Shown: positions 1 to 9,122 of the stretch, one piece after another
How the letters are laid out: the number at the start of each line of letters is the position of its first letter
Position numbering within the stretch: the first letter of the stretch is position 1
Assembly: GCA_964605235.1 (NCBI GenBank)
Contig: CAZSBB010000004.1
Coordinates: forward strand, 132,400-196,399
DNA length: 64,000 nucleotides
Direction: 5' to 3'
DNA from: CAZSBB01 sp964605235
Lineage (GTDB): Bacteria > Planctomycetota > Phycisphaerae > Phycisphaerales > Phycisphaeraceae
Notes under the pieces: model-generated
Told to the model about the DNA's origin: nothing
The model's database searches: none
Seen by the model: only the letters and a program-made list of their open reading frames with translations
Program-made: the position numbers and the translations under genes

Positions 1-552
1 GACAGCCGGGATGAACTGGGTCTGCATCCATTGATCCAGCAGGCGCTGCGGACGGCGGGCTATGGCGTGTATCCCGAGCAACGCTATCCGGGCGACTGGA
101 ACCGGAGCAAGCGCACGGAGGGCAAGCGGTGCGACATCGTGCTGGCGCCGGATGAAGGGCCGCGCGGCCTGCGCGAGCCGCATCTGCGCGGAACGCTGTT
201 TGACCACGACGGCCTGCTGGACCCTGAGGAAGCGTACTGGCTGGAAATCAAAACCGTCGCCCAGTTCGAACGCGACGGCCCGTTCAAACGCTACACCAGC
301 GAACTGCTCTCCCCGGTGGCGCAGGACGTGAAAAAGCTCTGGGGCGACGGCGGCATCTTCCATGCGGGCCTGCTGCTGGTGCTGTTCACCGCCAGCGAGA
401 TGGTCGGCACGCACGACCTGGGGGTGTGGCACCAGCGCTGCATCGAGCGCGGCTACCCGGTGGCGGCGCCCAATGTGCGCTGCTTCCCCATTGCCGAACG
501 GATCGGCAACGCCTGCTGCCATGTGGCGGTGTTCCCGGTGCGCGGGGTGTAG
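1..552 (+). CDS. Hypothetical protein with PD-(D/E)XK-like motif (5' truncated)
   Basis: The reading frame is open to the left edge, so the gene starts outside the window; 183 codons are visible and the stop is TAG at 550-552. A TTG at 31 could be read as a start but nothing favours it. The protein is soluble. The segment KRCDIVLAP followed about 35 residues later by YWLEIKTV gives the D...ExK spacing of PD-(D/E)XK nuclease folds. I do not recognise a named family. It converges with the pilus operon, with about 100 bp between the two stop codons. A nuclease-fold role is inferred from the motif only; it could equally be a non-catalytic relative. Confidence 0.7.
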   Translation, partial: DSRDELGLHPLIQQALRTAGYGVYPEQRYPGDWNRSKRTEGKRCDIVLAPDEGPRGLREPHLRGTLFDHDGLLDPEEAYWLEIKTVAQFERDGPFKRYTSELLSPVAQDVKKLWGDGGIFHAGLLLVLFTASEMVGTHDLGVWHQRCIERGYPVAAPNVRCFPIAERIGNACCHVAVFPVRGV

Positions 553-653
553 CGGGGTCAGCGCAAAGGATGGCGCGGGGGGAGGTCAATCGACCCGCGG
601 ATTCGGCTGCGCCTCATCGCGCGGCTTCCGGGCGTGGGTGATCCGTCGGGGCG

Positions 654-2471
654 TCACAAGCCCGCGACGCGGTTGCCGGCTTTCTTGCTCAGGTCCTGGC
701 GTTTGGGGCTGTTGCGGTCTTCGTCGAGGTTGCGTTCGACGAGGGAGCCGGACGCCTGATCGTAGTAGATCAGCCGGGTGTTCTTGCCGCCGACGATGCC
801 TTCGCGGGCCGGGGCGTCGAAGTCGATATCCACGACCACGGCTCCGACGTTCATGTTGACCGCGCGTTCGACGCCGCCGGTGGACATCTTGACGATGCGC
901 CCGATCGGATCGCCGGCGGCGATGGTGAACGACTGCACCTGCCACTGGCCGTTGAAGATGGCGTACACCTCGACGGTGACCTGCTTGTGGGCGGGATCGG
1001 CGCCGGTGAGGAAGAAGTCGTGTTCGGAGAGCACCTGGATGGGATCGGTCCAGGGGCTCTGCAGCGAGGCGAGGGTGAGTTTGTTGAAGAAGTCTTTGCG
1101 CTGCGACTGACTGAGGCTGTTCTGAAAGAAGACGGGGTTGAGCAGATTGGCGATCATGGCGTAGCGCACGGTCTGGCCGGGCTTGACGGTCAGGTCATGC
1201 TGCCAGATTTTCAGGACATCGCGGCCGCTCTCGTCGGCGGCGCCCAGGGCGTTGCCGTCCTCGGCCGCCAGTTCGGCTTCTTCGATCTTCAGCAGCACGT
1301 ACATTTCGCGCCGTTTGCGCTCGAGCAGATTCTTGAGCGCCACGGGATCATTCATCGCGGCGGCGGCATCCACCGGCGCGGCCGGCGCTCCGGGCCCGGC
1401 GCCGGGTCGAACCGCGGCGCTGCCGGGCAGACCGGCCGCCGGCGTCGGTGACGGGCTGGCGGGAACCTCGCCGGTGAGCGCCGAGAGGCTCTTGAGACGT
1501 TTCTGCAGAACTTCGATGTCCTGCTTGAGGAGTTCAAACTTTTCCCGCTGGTCGGGGGTCATGGACTGGGGATCGGCGTCCGGGGGCAACCACAGGCCTT
1601 CCGCCAGATCGGGGAACGGCGGCCGCGCCAGCCGGCTGCCGTTGCGCCGCGCCAGCTGCACCGCTTCATCCGCTTCCGCCACCGCCCAGCGTTCCCGACC
1701 GACGCGGAAGCTCAGCGGATCGCCGCCCAGGAAGGGATACCACTCGTTGCCGGGCACCTGCTGGAGCGTCTGCGATTCGCCCCACTTGCCTTGCTCGACG
1801 TCGTACACCTGCTTGAGGAGCATCACGTCCGCGACGATCATCTTGGGTCGCCACCATGATTCGGGCACCGGCTGCATGCCGACCGGCGGCCGGGCGGTGA
1901 GCAACTGGCGCCAGACTTTCAGGTCGAACTCGGCGCTGACGGACACCCAGGTGAAGTCGCGGGGAATCTGCTTGCCGATCAGATCTTCAAAGGCGGCGAC
2001 GAGCTTTTCGTCATAGGGTTCAGCGAGCACGCCAAAGCCCGAGGCATAGCGCAGCGAAGCGGGCTCGGGCGGCGTGGGGATGAAGTAATCGCGTTGCTCG
2101 AGGGTGCGTTGACCTTTGAAGAGATCAGGGTCCAGGCCGAACTTGGAGAACGGAATGTCGAGGCGATCGATTTCCAGCAGCGGGTTGCCGTGGCGTTTGC
2201 GGAATTCGTCGGTGTAGCGGGGAATCTTCATGGGCGGAAGATTGCTCGGGGCGCTCTCGCGGATCTGGTCGCGCAGGCTCGCGGCGCGGCGATCGATCTC
2301 GCGCTCGATCTCCGTGGGCGTCATCTCCTTGCCTTTGATCGAAGCCAGCGTGACGTTGTACGGGCTGGCCAGCACATAGAACCAGGTGACCAGCAGGGCG
2401 AAGAGCACGCCCACGGCGAGGACCACCTTTTCGATGTGCTTCTCGAAGAAGTTCAGATTCTTCAGCGGCAT
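654..2471 (-). CDS. Membrane-anchored pilus/secretion assembly protein, third gene of pilM operon
   Basis: 605 aa. A short cytoplasmic N-terminus is followed by one membrane segment (about residues 17-37, VVLAVGVLFALLVTWFYVLA) and a large periplasmic part. An Ala/Pro-rich linker lies near residues 335-370, and the C-terminal domain (about 420-605) begins around VLKIWQHDLTVKPGQ. ATG at 2471 is chosen because GGAG lies 6 nt upstream; an upstream TTG at 2483 overlaps that site. It is the last gene of the pilM operon, 30 bp after the preceding stop. Position and topology suggest a PilP/GspC-like or clade-specific alignment-complex subunit, but I see no diagnostic motif, so the exact role is open. 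Confidence 0.75.
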   Translation of the reverse strand: MPLKNLNFFEKHIEKVVLAVGVLFALLVTWFYVLASPYNVTLASIKGKEMTPTEIEREIDRRAASLRDQIRESAPSNLPPMKIPRYTDEFRKRHGNPLLEIDRLDIPFSKFGLDPDLFKGQRTLEQRDYFIPTPPEPASLRYASGFGVLAEPYDEKLVAAFEDLIGKQIPRDFTWVSVSAEFDLKVWRQLLTARPPVGMQPVPESWWRPKMIVADVMLLKQVYDVEQGKWGESQTLQQVPGNEWYPFLGGDPLSFRVGRERWAVAEADEAVQLARRNGSRLARPPFPDLAEGLWLPPDADPQSMTPDQREKFELLKQDIEVLQKRLKSLSALTGEVPASPSPTPAAGLPGSAAVRPGAGPGAPAAPVDAAAAMNDPVALKNLLERKRREMYVLLKIEEAELAAEDGNALGAADESGRDVLKIWQHDLTVKPGQTVRYAMIANLLNPVFFQNSLSQSQRKDFFNKLTLASLQSPWTDPIQVLSEHDFFLTGADPAHKQVTVEVYAIFNGQWQVQSFTIAAGDPIGRIVKMSTGGVERAVNMNVGAVVVDIDFDAPAREGIVGGKNTRLIYYDQASGSLVERNLDEDRNSPKRQDLSKKAGNRVAGL

Positions 2472-2501
2472 GACACGCTCCAAGCGCCGGCGGCGCGGGA
2501 A

Positions 2502-3842
2502 TCACTGGGGATTGGCCGAGCCATCGGCGGGGGTTTCACCGGGGATGGGTATGCCCAGGCGGCGCCGCACCTCAAAGGGCATGCTGCGCACCGTCCATTG
2601 CCGCAGCCAGAGGGTTTCGATGAGCATGCGGGCCTCGACCACATCGTTCCAGCCGTAGACGAAGCCCTTCTTGAGCTCCTCGTACTCATCCACGTCTTTG
2701 AGTTCGATCTTGAGCACGCTCATGAAGTTGGTCTTCGCCAGGGCTTCGAAGACGTCGGGCAGCCGCTGGTAGTCCACAATCATGCTGACCCAGACGTGCC
2801 GCACGTCGTAAATCGAATTGCTGCGCCGGCCGGTGGGCGACTTGGAAAAGTCGTCCGGCAGCAACTGGTTGCCGCTGACCGACACGCCGGTGCTGAAGTT
2901 GGTGTTGGTGGTCAGCCCGCCGGAGGAGTTGATGCCCACGTAGCCCGGCACCACGCTGATCTTGAGCAGGCGTTTGATCGGATTGATCACCACATTGGCT
3001 TCGGGATTCCACGCCTGGTTGACATTGGCGATGGCGGCGATCAGGTCCTGCTGCACCCACAGATTGAGCTGGCCTTCCCACACACTCACGAGGTTGGGCA
3101 GGGTGGCGTTGGCGGGATCGCTCCAGGCGTCGATCTCAAAGGGGTAATCGGCGCTGCGCGGATTGGCGTCGGCATAGATGTGGAATTTGCTGGCGTGGCG
3201 CAGGGCGACTTCCATCAGGCCTTCGCGCTGGCGTTTGTCCAGGTCCGCCTTTTCCTCGGGCTTGAGTTCCGCGGCATTGTTCACCGGCGGGAAGAAGCCC
3301 GAGAGATACTCCCGGGTGATGCGGTCCAGTTCCGCTTTGAGCGTATCGTGGGGCAACGGGTTGCCGGCATCCATGCGCGGATACAGCGCCACATCGGTAT
3401 GCGGCATGAACATCTCGCTGAACGCCTGACGGTACTTGGTGCGGGCGTCGATCAGCAGGTAATCGCTGGTGCCGGGGTCCGGGAAGAGCTGTTCGTGCAT
3501 CGGCAGATGCCGATTGCTGTTGAACTGCACCGCCAGGTTGAAGATGCTGGCGTATTCCTCGGTCATCCGGCCGTAGACTTCCTCCAGGTCCTTGATGGTC
3601 TGGGGATTGACCACGATGTTCAGGCGTTGCGGCGGTTTGTCGAGTTCCTCGGCGGGCACGGTGACGGGCGTGCGCTTGAGGGTGTCGATCTTCTTGATCT
3701 CCTTGTCGCGGTCCTGCAGCCGCTGCACGAACGTGCTGCCCTGCACATGAACCACCGACAGCGACACCAGCGAGGCGATGCACAACAACACCGCCACCAC
3801 GGCAATCGGGTTGCCCTTGATCCAGAGTAAGGCGGCTTTCAT
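2502..3842 (-). CDS. PilO-like inner-membrane assembly protein
   Basis: 446 aa with an N-terminal membrane anchor (about residues 12-32, NPIAVVAVLLCIASLVSLSV), then a heptad-like stretch (VQRLQDRDKEIKKIDTLKR) and a long periplasmic domain. This is the topology of PilO/GspM, although it is about twice the usual length. Its ATG overlaps the pilM stop as ATGA (3839-3842), so translation is probably coupled. It likely works with the PilM fusion and the downstream protein as the inner-membrane alignment complex of a type IV pilus or type II secretion system. The assignment rests on context and topology; primary-sequence similarity to PilO is not obvious by eye. Confidence 0.8.
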   Translation of the reverse strand: MKAALLWIKGNPIAVVAVLLCIASLVSLSVVHVQGSTFVQRLQDRDKEIKKIDTLKRTPVTVPAEELDKPPQRLNIVVNPQTIKDLEEVYGRMTEEYASIFNLAVQFNSNRHLPMHEQLFPDPGTSDYLLIDARTKYRQAFSEMFMPHTDVALYPRMDAGNPLPHDTLKAELDRITREYLSGFFPPVNNAAELKPEEKADLDKRQREGLMEVALRHASKFHIYADANPRSADYPFEIDAWSDPANATLPNLVSVWEGQLNLWVQQDLIAAIANVNQAWNPEANVVINPIKRLLKISVVPGYVGINSSGGLTTNTNFSTGVSVSGNQLLPDDFSKSPTGRRSNSIYDVRHVWVSMIVDYQRLPDVFEALAKTNFMSVLKIELKDVDEYEELKKGFVYGWNDVVEARMLIETLWLRQWTVRSMPFEVRRRLGIPIPGETPADGSANPQ

Positions 3843-6133
3843 GGGCGAACCTCCGAGGCGGCGCCGGCGGCGGGGGCGCCAACCGGAGCGGGAGCGGCGG
3901 CGGGAGCGCCGGCCGGGCGCGGCTGAACCGCATCCGGGTCTTCCGTGCGGCGGGCTTCCTCAGGCCGAATCAGTTCAATGGTCCAGGACACGGCAAAGCG
4001 CAGGTCGTTGTTGTTGCTTTCCAGGTCCGTGGGGCGAACCGGGAAGAACTTGCTCACTTCAATATTGGGCGCGCTGAGGGTATTGGTCGCTCCTCCGGTG
4101 TCGGGCTGACGCAGGGGCAGGTTGCCGCCGGGGGGAGCAAAGCCGGGCACGTTGAAGCCTCCGCGTCCAGGCGGCGGAGTCACCGGCGCGGCGGGCATTT
4201 CCATGGGGCTGGGTCCCGAGTCCCCCGCACTGCCGCCGGGCGTCGCGCCCAGTTTCACCAGGCCGGTGATGCTGGTGCTGCCGGGCAGGATGCGGTACGG
4301 CCGATTGCCGGCTTCGGTGTGGGTGCGGAACCAGTTGAGCAGGGTGGTGACGACGAACTGTGCGCCATCGCGGTGCGGCGTGGTGCCTTCAATGATGATG
4401 GTGAACTTGGGCGGGCCCGTGGCGATGCGATCCTCACCGCCGCCCCCACCGCCCGGACCCATCCCCGGCCCCATCCCTGGGCCCATGCCCGGACCCATTC
4501 CCGGACCCATGCCCGCGCCGGGCAGCCCGGGCGGCGTGCCGCCGGTGTCGCCGCCGCCGGCATTGCCCCAGATGTCGTCCAGCGAGAACGATCCTCCCGA
4601 AGGCTCACCGCCGCCGCCGGCGCCACCGACGCTCGAATCGAGCCGAAACGCGAACTGGGCGCTGATCTTGGTCAGGTAGGCGCGGCGGCGCTTGTCCCGC
4701 TCGATGGACTTGATCGCCTTGTAGTCCGGCGGCGCCTGCAGCAACTCCACCTGCGGGCCCATGGACTTCATCGCTTCATTGAGGTCCAGCAGCACCTTGG
4801 GCCAGATGTCGCGGTAGTCGAGCACGCGGCGGAGATTCTCAATCATCAAACGCGGGTCTTTGGCGTTCTGGATGCCCGTGAGTTTGGAAACGAACTGATT
4901 GGCGTCACTGGTGGTCTGCTTGACCGTTTGTTCGGTGCGCGCCAGTTCCGCGTCATGGGCGTTGGAATCCATCCACAACTTGGTGGCGGCGAAACCCGAC
5001 GCGGCGACCATCAGCACCGCCGCCGCGCCCATCCACGGCTGCTTGGAACGCCACATGCGCCGCCGCAGCATGTCCTCGGGCAACACGTTGGCGTCCACCC
5101 GCTGCAAGCCCAGGCCCTGCAGCGCCAGGCCATACGCCGTCGCCATGTTCATCGCATGCTCGGCGAAGTCGGCTTCCTGCTTGCCTTCGATGCGCGCCCG
5201 CTGGTAGCCGTCGACGCGCACCACGTCGATCTGCAACTGCTGCTTGAGGAACTTGCTCATGCCCGGCAGGCGGAAGGTCGAGCCCACGCCCACCAGCTTG
5301 CTCAGCTTGGCGTCGCGGTTGAGGCTTTGATAGAAGCCCAGCGAGCGCTGCATTTCCTGCACCAGATCGGCGAACACCGGCCGCATCGCCTGGAAAATCT
5401 GCCGGGCGTATTTGCTGGTGCCCGCTTCCTTCTTGAGCTTTTCCGCCTTGGGGAAGCTGAGCTTGAAGGCGCGGATCAGGGCTTCGGTGAAGTTGTTGCC
5501 GCCGATGGGCAGCGTGCGGAGCCAGAGGTGGCCTTCCTCGACGATGATGACGTCGGTGCTGGTGGCGCCGATGTCCATGATGATGACGCCCGCCGACTCC
5601 TCGCCGAGTTCCAGGTCATACGCCAGCCCGTTGTACACCGCCAGCGGCGAGAGCGTCAGGCCGTGCACGCTCATGCCCACCGCGTTGTAGTTTTCCAGGA
5701 AGTCCGCCACCCGCTCTTTGGTGATGGCGAAGATGCCCACCTCGACGTCGGGCGAATCCTCCTGGGCGAAGACGTGGTAATCCCACTCCACCATCTCGAT
5801 GGGGAAGGGAATCTGCTGCACCGCCTCAAAGCGCACGATGTCGGGAATGCGCTTGGGATCCACCGGCGGGAGCTTGGCGAACCGGGCGAACGCCATGTGC
5901 CCCGGCACCGACACCATCACTTTGCTGCGGCCGATGGAATGACGCGAAAGAAATTGATCGAGGTTGACCTGAATGGCTTCGTTGACGTTGAGGTCCGGCG
6001 TGGTGAGGATTTTTTTGAACGGCAGGACTTCGTAGTCGGCAATGACGATCTCCGTCTTGCGGCGTTGAAGTCGGATCGCCTTGATGGCGTTGGCGCCGAC
6101 TTCAATGCCCCAGCAGTCATTTGCTTTCGACAT
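3839..6133 (-). CDS. pilM: PilM-type actin-fold ATPase with fused PilN-like membrane part
   Basis: 764 aa, about twice a normal PilM. Residues 1-350 are the actin-like PilM domain: GIEVGANAIKAIRL at the start, and the phosphate loop MDIGATSTDVIIVEEG near 205. Around residues 370-392 a membrane segment (MGAAAVLMVAASGFAATKLW) is followed by a helical region and a small alpha/beta domain, as in PilN. The C-terminal third is low complexity with a GMGP tandem repeat (coding region about 4440-4520), then another folded-looking stretch and a Pro/Ala tail. The ATG at 6133 has GAGGAG 6 nt upstream; the GTG at 6136 is too close to that site. First gene of the operon, behind the promoter at 6315-6343. 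Confidence 0.88.
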   Translation of the reverse strand: MSKANDCWGIEVGANAIKAIRLQRRKTEIVIADYEVLPFKKILTTPDLNVNEAIQVNLDQFLSRHSIGRSKVMVSVPGHMAFARFAKLPPVDPKRIPDIVRFEAVQQIPFPIEMVEWDYHVFAQEDSPDVEVGIFAITKERVADFLENYNAVGMSVHGLTLSPLAVYNGLAYDLELGEESAGVIIMDIGATSTDVIIVEEGHLWLRTLPIGGNNFTEALIRAFKLSFPKAEKLKKEAGTSKYARQIFQAMRPVFADLVQEMQRSLGFYQSLNRDAKLSKLVGVGSTFRLPGMSKFLKQQLQIDVVRVDGYQRARIEGKQEADFAEHAMNMATAYGLALQGLGLQRVDANVLPEDMLRRRMWRSKQPWMGAAAVLMVAASGFAATKLWMDSNAHDAELARTEQTVKQTTSDANQFVSKLTGIQNAKDPRLMIENLRRVLDYRDIWPKVLLDLNEAMKSMGPQVELLQAPPDYKAIKSIERDKRRRAYLTKISAQFAFRLDSSVGGAGGGGEPSGGSFSLDDIWGNAGGGDTGGTPPGLPGAGMGPGMGPGMGPGMGPGMGPGGGGGGEDRIATGPPKFTIIIEGTTPHRDGAQFVVTTLLNWFRTHTEAGNRPYRILPGSTSITGLVKLGATPGGSAGDSGPSPMEMPAAPVTPPPGRGGFNVPGFAPPGGNLPLRQPDTGGATNTLSAPNIEVSKFFPVRPTDLESNNNDLRFAVSWTIELIRPEEARRTEDPDAVQPRPAGAPAAAPAPVGAPAAGAASEVRP

Positions 6134-6463
6134 CACCGACTCCTCGTCGATTCGCCCAAACCCGTGTGCGCCAGCAGCCGCCGGCGTGTAGCCGGGGCGT
6201 CAGGAGGGACGTCAATCCAGCCATCGCCGCCCTTCGGCTGCGCTCTCCGATCCGCCGTCGCCGGCCGCACCGCCGCGGGACGTGGGACCGATCGGCCGCA
6301 TCAACGCTTAGGTCATTAAACCGGCATAGTTAACGCCGGTCAAGCGATCTCGTCGGCTGGGCGCTGCAAAAGCGCCCGCCCGCCCCCGCCGCAGTTGCGT
6401 TTGCCCCGGCGCGCCCCCACAATGCCGCTTCGCAATCACCCGCCAACCCTTGGGAGCGCGCTG
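6134..6463. other. Divergent intergenic region
   Basis: 330 bp between pilM (minus) and the isomerase-like gene (plus). It contains the promoter/palindrome at 6315-6343. The rest is very GC-rich with no convincing ORF of its own. Confidence 0.6.
6315..6343 (-). promoter_or_regulatory. Sigma70-type promoter of the pilM operon with palindrome in the spacer
   Basis: On the minus strand TTGACC (6338-6343) and TTTAAT (6315-6320) are separated by exactly 17 bp. An inverted repeat ACCGGC-N9-GCCGGT fills the spacer between them (about 6319-6339), placed where a bound repressor would block RNA polymerase. About 180 bp separate it from the pilM start, so a long 5' leader is implied. The hexamers are visible; the operator role is inferred. 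Confidence 0.55.
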
Positions 6464-7297
6464 ATGAAAATCGCCGTCCAACACCGTTTGCTGCCGGGCC
6501 ACACCCCTGCCGACCGCGCCAAGTGGGCCCGGGACCATGGCGTCGAAGCGATCGAAGTCACCAGCTTCGAAGGCCCCATCGCCGAGCTGCCCGCCGTCAT
6601 CGAGCAACTGCTCCCGGTGCTGCCGGTCAGCTCCATCTGCGGCAACAAGACCGTCGACGACCAGCGCGGCTTCGACTTCCTGCATCCCGAGCCCGCCAAA
6701 CGCCGCGCCAGCATCGAAGGCAGCAAAGCCCTGCTCAAGCTGTGCGCCCAGATCGGTGCGGTCGGGCAGATCGTCCCGCCGATCTTCGGCGCCCCGGTGG
6801 TGCCGGACCTGTCGCCGTGGAAAAAGCCGCTGGAGATCGAAGAAGAACTGATGCTCGCCGCCTGCCGGGAGCTGGGCCCGTTCGCCGCCGAGCTCAAGGT
6901 CAAGTTCATGCTCGAGCCGCTCAACCGCTACGAGCAGCATTACCTCCGCAAGCAGTCCGACGCGGTGCGCATCATCAAGCAACTCGACAGCAAAACCCGC
7001 CAGGGCATCGGCCTGCTCAGCGACTTCTTCCACATGCACATCGAGGAAACCAACACGCCCCAGGCACTGGCGGACTGCGCCAAATACACCACCCACGTGC
7101 ATCTGGCGGACAACACCCGTCAGGAACCGGGCACCGGCGACATCGACCTCGTCGCGGCGTTCAAGGTGCTCAAGAAAAACAAGTTCAAAGGCTATCTGGC
7201 GTACGAGTGCAGCATCAGCGGCAAGAACAAAGCCCAGTGCGCCAAGAACCTCGCCAGGAGCCTGGACTACGTGCGCCAGTGCATCAGCAAGGCGTGA
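6464..7297 (+). CDS. Sugar phosphate isomerase/epimerase family protein (TIM barrel)
   Basis: 277 aa, the usual length for the xylose isomerase-like TIM-barrel (AP endonuclease 2) superfamily. Metal-ligand-type positions are visible along the barrel: FMLEPLNRYE (Glu near residue 146), SDFFHMHIEE (Asp/His near 186), HVHLADNTRQEPGTGDID near 212, and the final strand YLAYECSI. The ATG at 6464 has GGGAG 7 nt upstream; the frame is open further left but lacks a comparable site. Substrate cannot be told from sequence; keto-sugar epimerisation or inositol catabolism are typical roles. No signal peptide, so cytoplasmic. Nearby galK supports a sugar role weakly. Confidence 0.85.
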   Translation: MKIAVQHRLLPGHTPADRAKWARDHGVEAIEVTSFEGPIAELPAVIEQLLPVLPVSSICGNKTVDDQRGFDFLHPEPAKRRASIEGSKALLKLCAQIGAVGQIVPPIFGAPVVPDLSPWKKPLEIEEELMLAACRELGPFAAELKVKFMLEPLNRYEQHYLRKQSDAVRIIKQLDSKTRQGIGLLSDFFHMHIEETNTPQALADCAKYTTHVHLADNTRQEPGTGDIDLVAAFKVLKKNKFKGYLAYECSISGKNKAQCAKNLARSLDYVRQCISKA

Positions 7298-7359
7298 GGA
7301 ATTGAATGACGGCGCGAATGCCGTCCCATGCCAATCGTCGACGCCCCAACTCTTAGCCA

Positions 7360-8031
7360 CTACCCAGCGGCATATTCTTCGAGTTTATGGAGCCAGTTGT
7401 GGAAATGTGGGCATTGAGTCCGGATCTTCGAAAGCCCGATGCGGTTTGTCGCAGTCGGACCGTGCAGCGTTTTCCGGTAGGCGGGGTATATCGCCGTAAT
7501 CCGGGCAGCAGGATTGTGGCCAGGCCGTTCGTTGATCTGTTCCGGTGTCCGATACTGACCGCAAACGGCAGCGAACGCCGTTTGTGTTGCTTCATCGGCC
7601 ATAACCAGCGGCAGAGTGGTCGGACAGGAAAAAACCCACGCCTCGAACTCATGCAACGCCAGGAAGGGGAGCAGGCGGCCATCCTGAAAGTGGTCGGCTA
7701 TGGCCTGCTCGACATGGGAAATTCGTGAGTAAGCATCGTCTGGACCGGGACGGTCACTCATGCCTGGAAAATCATTTGGTAGTCGGTAATAGTCGAGCAT
7801 GGTCGTCACGAGTGTATTCGGCCCCGCACCACCCAAAAGTCGCCGCAGGTCGCCGGCGAATTTGTCGAAGCTGGTGACGCCACCTTTGAAGTTTGGTCCA
7901 TTTTTAACAACTTTTGTCGTCAGAATCGTCGCCGTCAGGTGCAGCCCAAAGGAATGCAGGTGCGGCGCAAGCGTATCCTTCACGAACCGTTCCTCGGTTT
8001 GGCCTTCAACAAGAATCAGCGCCCACTTCAT
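7360..8031 (-). CDS. DUF4276-family protein (TOPRIM-like), partner of AAA ATPase
   Basis: 223 aa. The N-terminus LILVEGQTEERFV carries the Glu of a TOPRIM-like fold (E9), with an acidic Asp at about residue 80 (TTMLDYYRLPND) and the DUF4276 hallmark ALHEFEAWVF. The ATG (8029-8031) overlaps the stop of the upstream ATPase as ATGA, so the two are translationally coupled; this chooses MKWALIL over an upstream in-frame start. Base composition is clearly more AT-rich than the flanking galK and isomerase genes, suggesting transfer. ATPase plus TOPRIM-like nuclease pairs are typical of phage defence (compare OLD/Gabija, PARIS, AbiL). Nuclease activity here is inferred. Confidence 0.85.
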   Translation of the reverse strand: MKWALILVEGQTEERFVKDTLAPHLHSFGLHLTATILTTKVVKNGPNFKGGVTSFDKFAGDLRRLLGGAGPNTLVTTMLDYYRLPNDFPGMSDRPGPDDAYSRISHVEQAIADHFQDGRLLPFLALHEFEAWVFSCPTTLPLVMADEATQTAFAAVCGQYRTPEQINERPGHNPAARITAIYPAYRKTLHGPTATNRIGLSKIRTQCPHFHNWLHKLEEYAAG

Positions 8032-9122
8032 GGCCGCGCCCCTAGCAGATTTTTTTCCCACAACTCACCCAGCGCGTAGTTCTCCAGCCATTGGCTTGAA
8101 TCCGCGCTATTGAGCTGTCTGAAAACGCTTTGGCCATCCTTACGGTCAACGGCCCAAACATCCTCAGGCCTGAACTGGTTGACGAGCGTGACCGATTGCG
8201 TGGCTACGATGACCTGCGTTTTCGTGGCGGCGGATTCGAGCATGCTCGCAAGCACCGCGATAGCCGCCGGGTGAAGACCGAGTTCAGGTTCGTCGATCAA
8301 GATGAGCGGCGGCAGTTCGGGCTGCAGTAAGAGCACGCAGAGGCAGATGAAACGCAAGGTGCCGTCGGAAAGTGACGAAGCATTGAAATAAGCGTCGCTG
8401 CCACGTTCGTTCCACTCGAGTTGTATCGTAGTCGGGCTGAGCCGATTTGGCGCTAGTTGGAAGCGGTCAAAGAAGGGGGCGATTTGCCGCACCGTGTCTT
8501 CGATCAACCTGAAGCCGTGCGGTTTCTGCTGTTGCAGGTAGTAGAGAAAGGCTGCAAGATTCTCGGCTTGCGGGCGAAAAAAACGATTATCGTTGATGTC
8601 TGATGTGCCTTTGGCCAAGGCTGTATCGCTGGTATCGTGAAAGTGATAGACGCGGTAGTTATCAAGATCATGGAGGATCTGCGATACGCACAAGTGTTCG
8701 GTTTTCCGCTCGGCCAATTGCGATTCTCGCGAGCTGGACGCGATAGGCCAGTCATACGGTTTAGCATACTTCTTGTCGTGGTAGTACGCGGTTTCTTGGG
8801 CGATAAATAGCGAATTGTCAACCGAACCGAGAACTTTTACCCGGTACCCATTGGTGGGACCACCCTCACCAAATTCGACATAGATTTCCATGTGAGGCGA
8901 ACGCTTACGGCCGTGGTGCAGAATCGAGTCGGCACCGCCTTTCAACTGTGTGTAGCTGGCAAGATTTCGGCCGACGATTTCTTTGAGAAAGCGAAAGACG
9001 CCAATTAGATTTGATTTACCCGAGCCATTGCCACCGATAAATACATTCAAGGGGCGGAGGTTTAAGCTCTGCGAATGTATCGATTTAAAGTTCGATATGG
9101 AGATTTGTTGCAGAATTCGCAT
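8028..9122 (-). CDS. AAA family ATPase (SMC/RecF-like, AAA_21)
   Basis: 364 aa. Starts MRILQQISISNFKSI, typical of RecF/OLD-type ATPases. Walker A is IGGNGSGKSN (residues 29-38), the signature-like SLSDGTLRFICL lies near 255, and Walker B LILIDEPELGLHP near 283 is followed by the switch ATQS. The fold is an ABC-type head without a long coiled coil, the size seen in two-gene ATPase-effector systems. The start has no strong Shine-Dalgarno sequence; TACAAT at 9146-9151 (minus) is a plausible -10, about 25 bp upstream of the start codon. AT-rich relative to neighbours. With the DUF4276 protein it forms a two-gene operon, most likely a defence module. Confidence 0.9.
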   Translation of the reverse strand: MRILQQISISNFKSIHSQSLNLRPLNVFIGGNGSGKSNLIGVFRFLKEIVGRNLASYTQLKGGADSILHHGRKRSPHMEIYVEFGEGGPTNGYRVKVLGSVDNSLFIAQETAYYHDKKYAKPYDWPIASSSRESQLAERKTEHLCVSQILHDLDNYRVYHFHDTSDTALAKGTSDINDNRFFRPQAENLAAFLYYLQQQKPHGFRLIEDTVRQIAPFFDRFQLAPNRLSPTTIQLEWNERGSDAYFNASSLSDGTLRFICLCVLLLQPELPPLILIDEPELGLHPAAIAVLASMLESAATKTQVIVATQSVTLVNQFRPEDVWAVDRKDGQSVFRQLNSADSSQWLENYALGELWEKNLLGARP

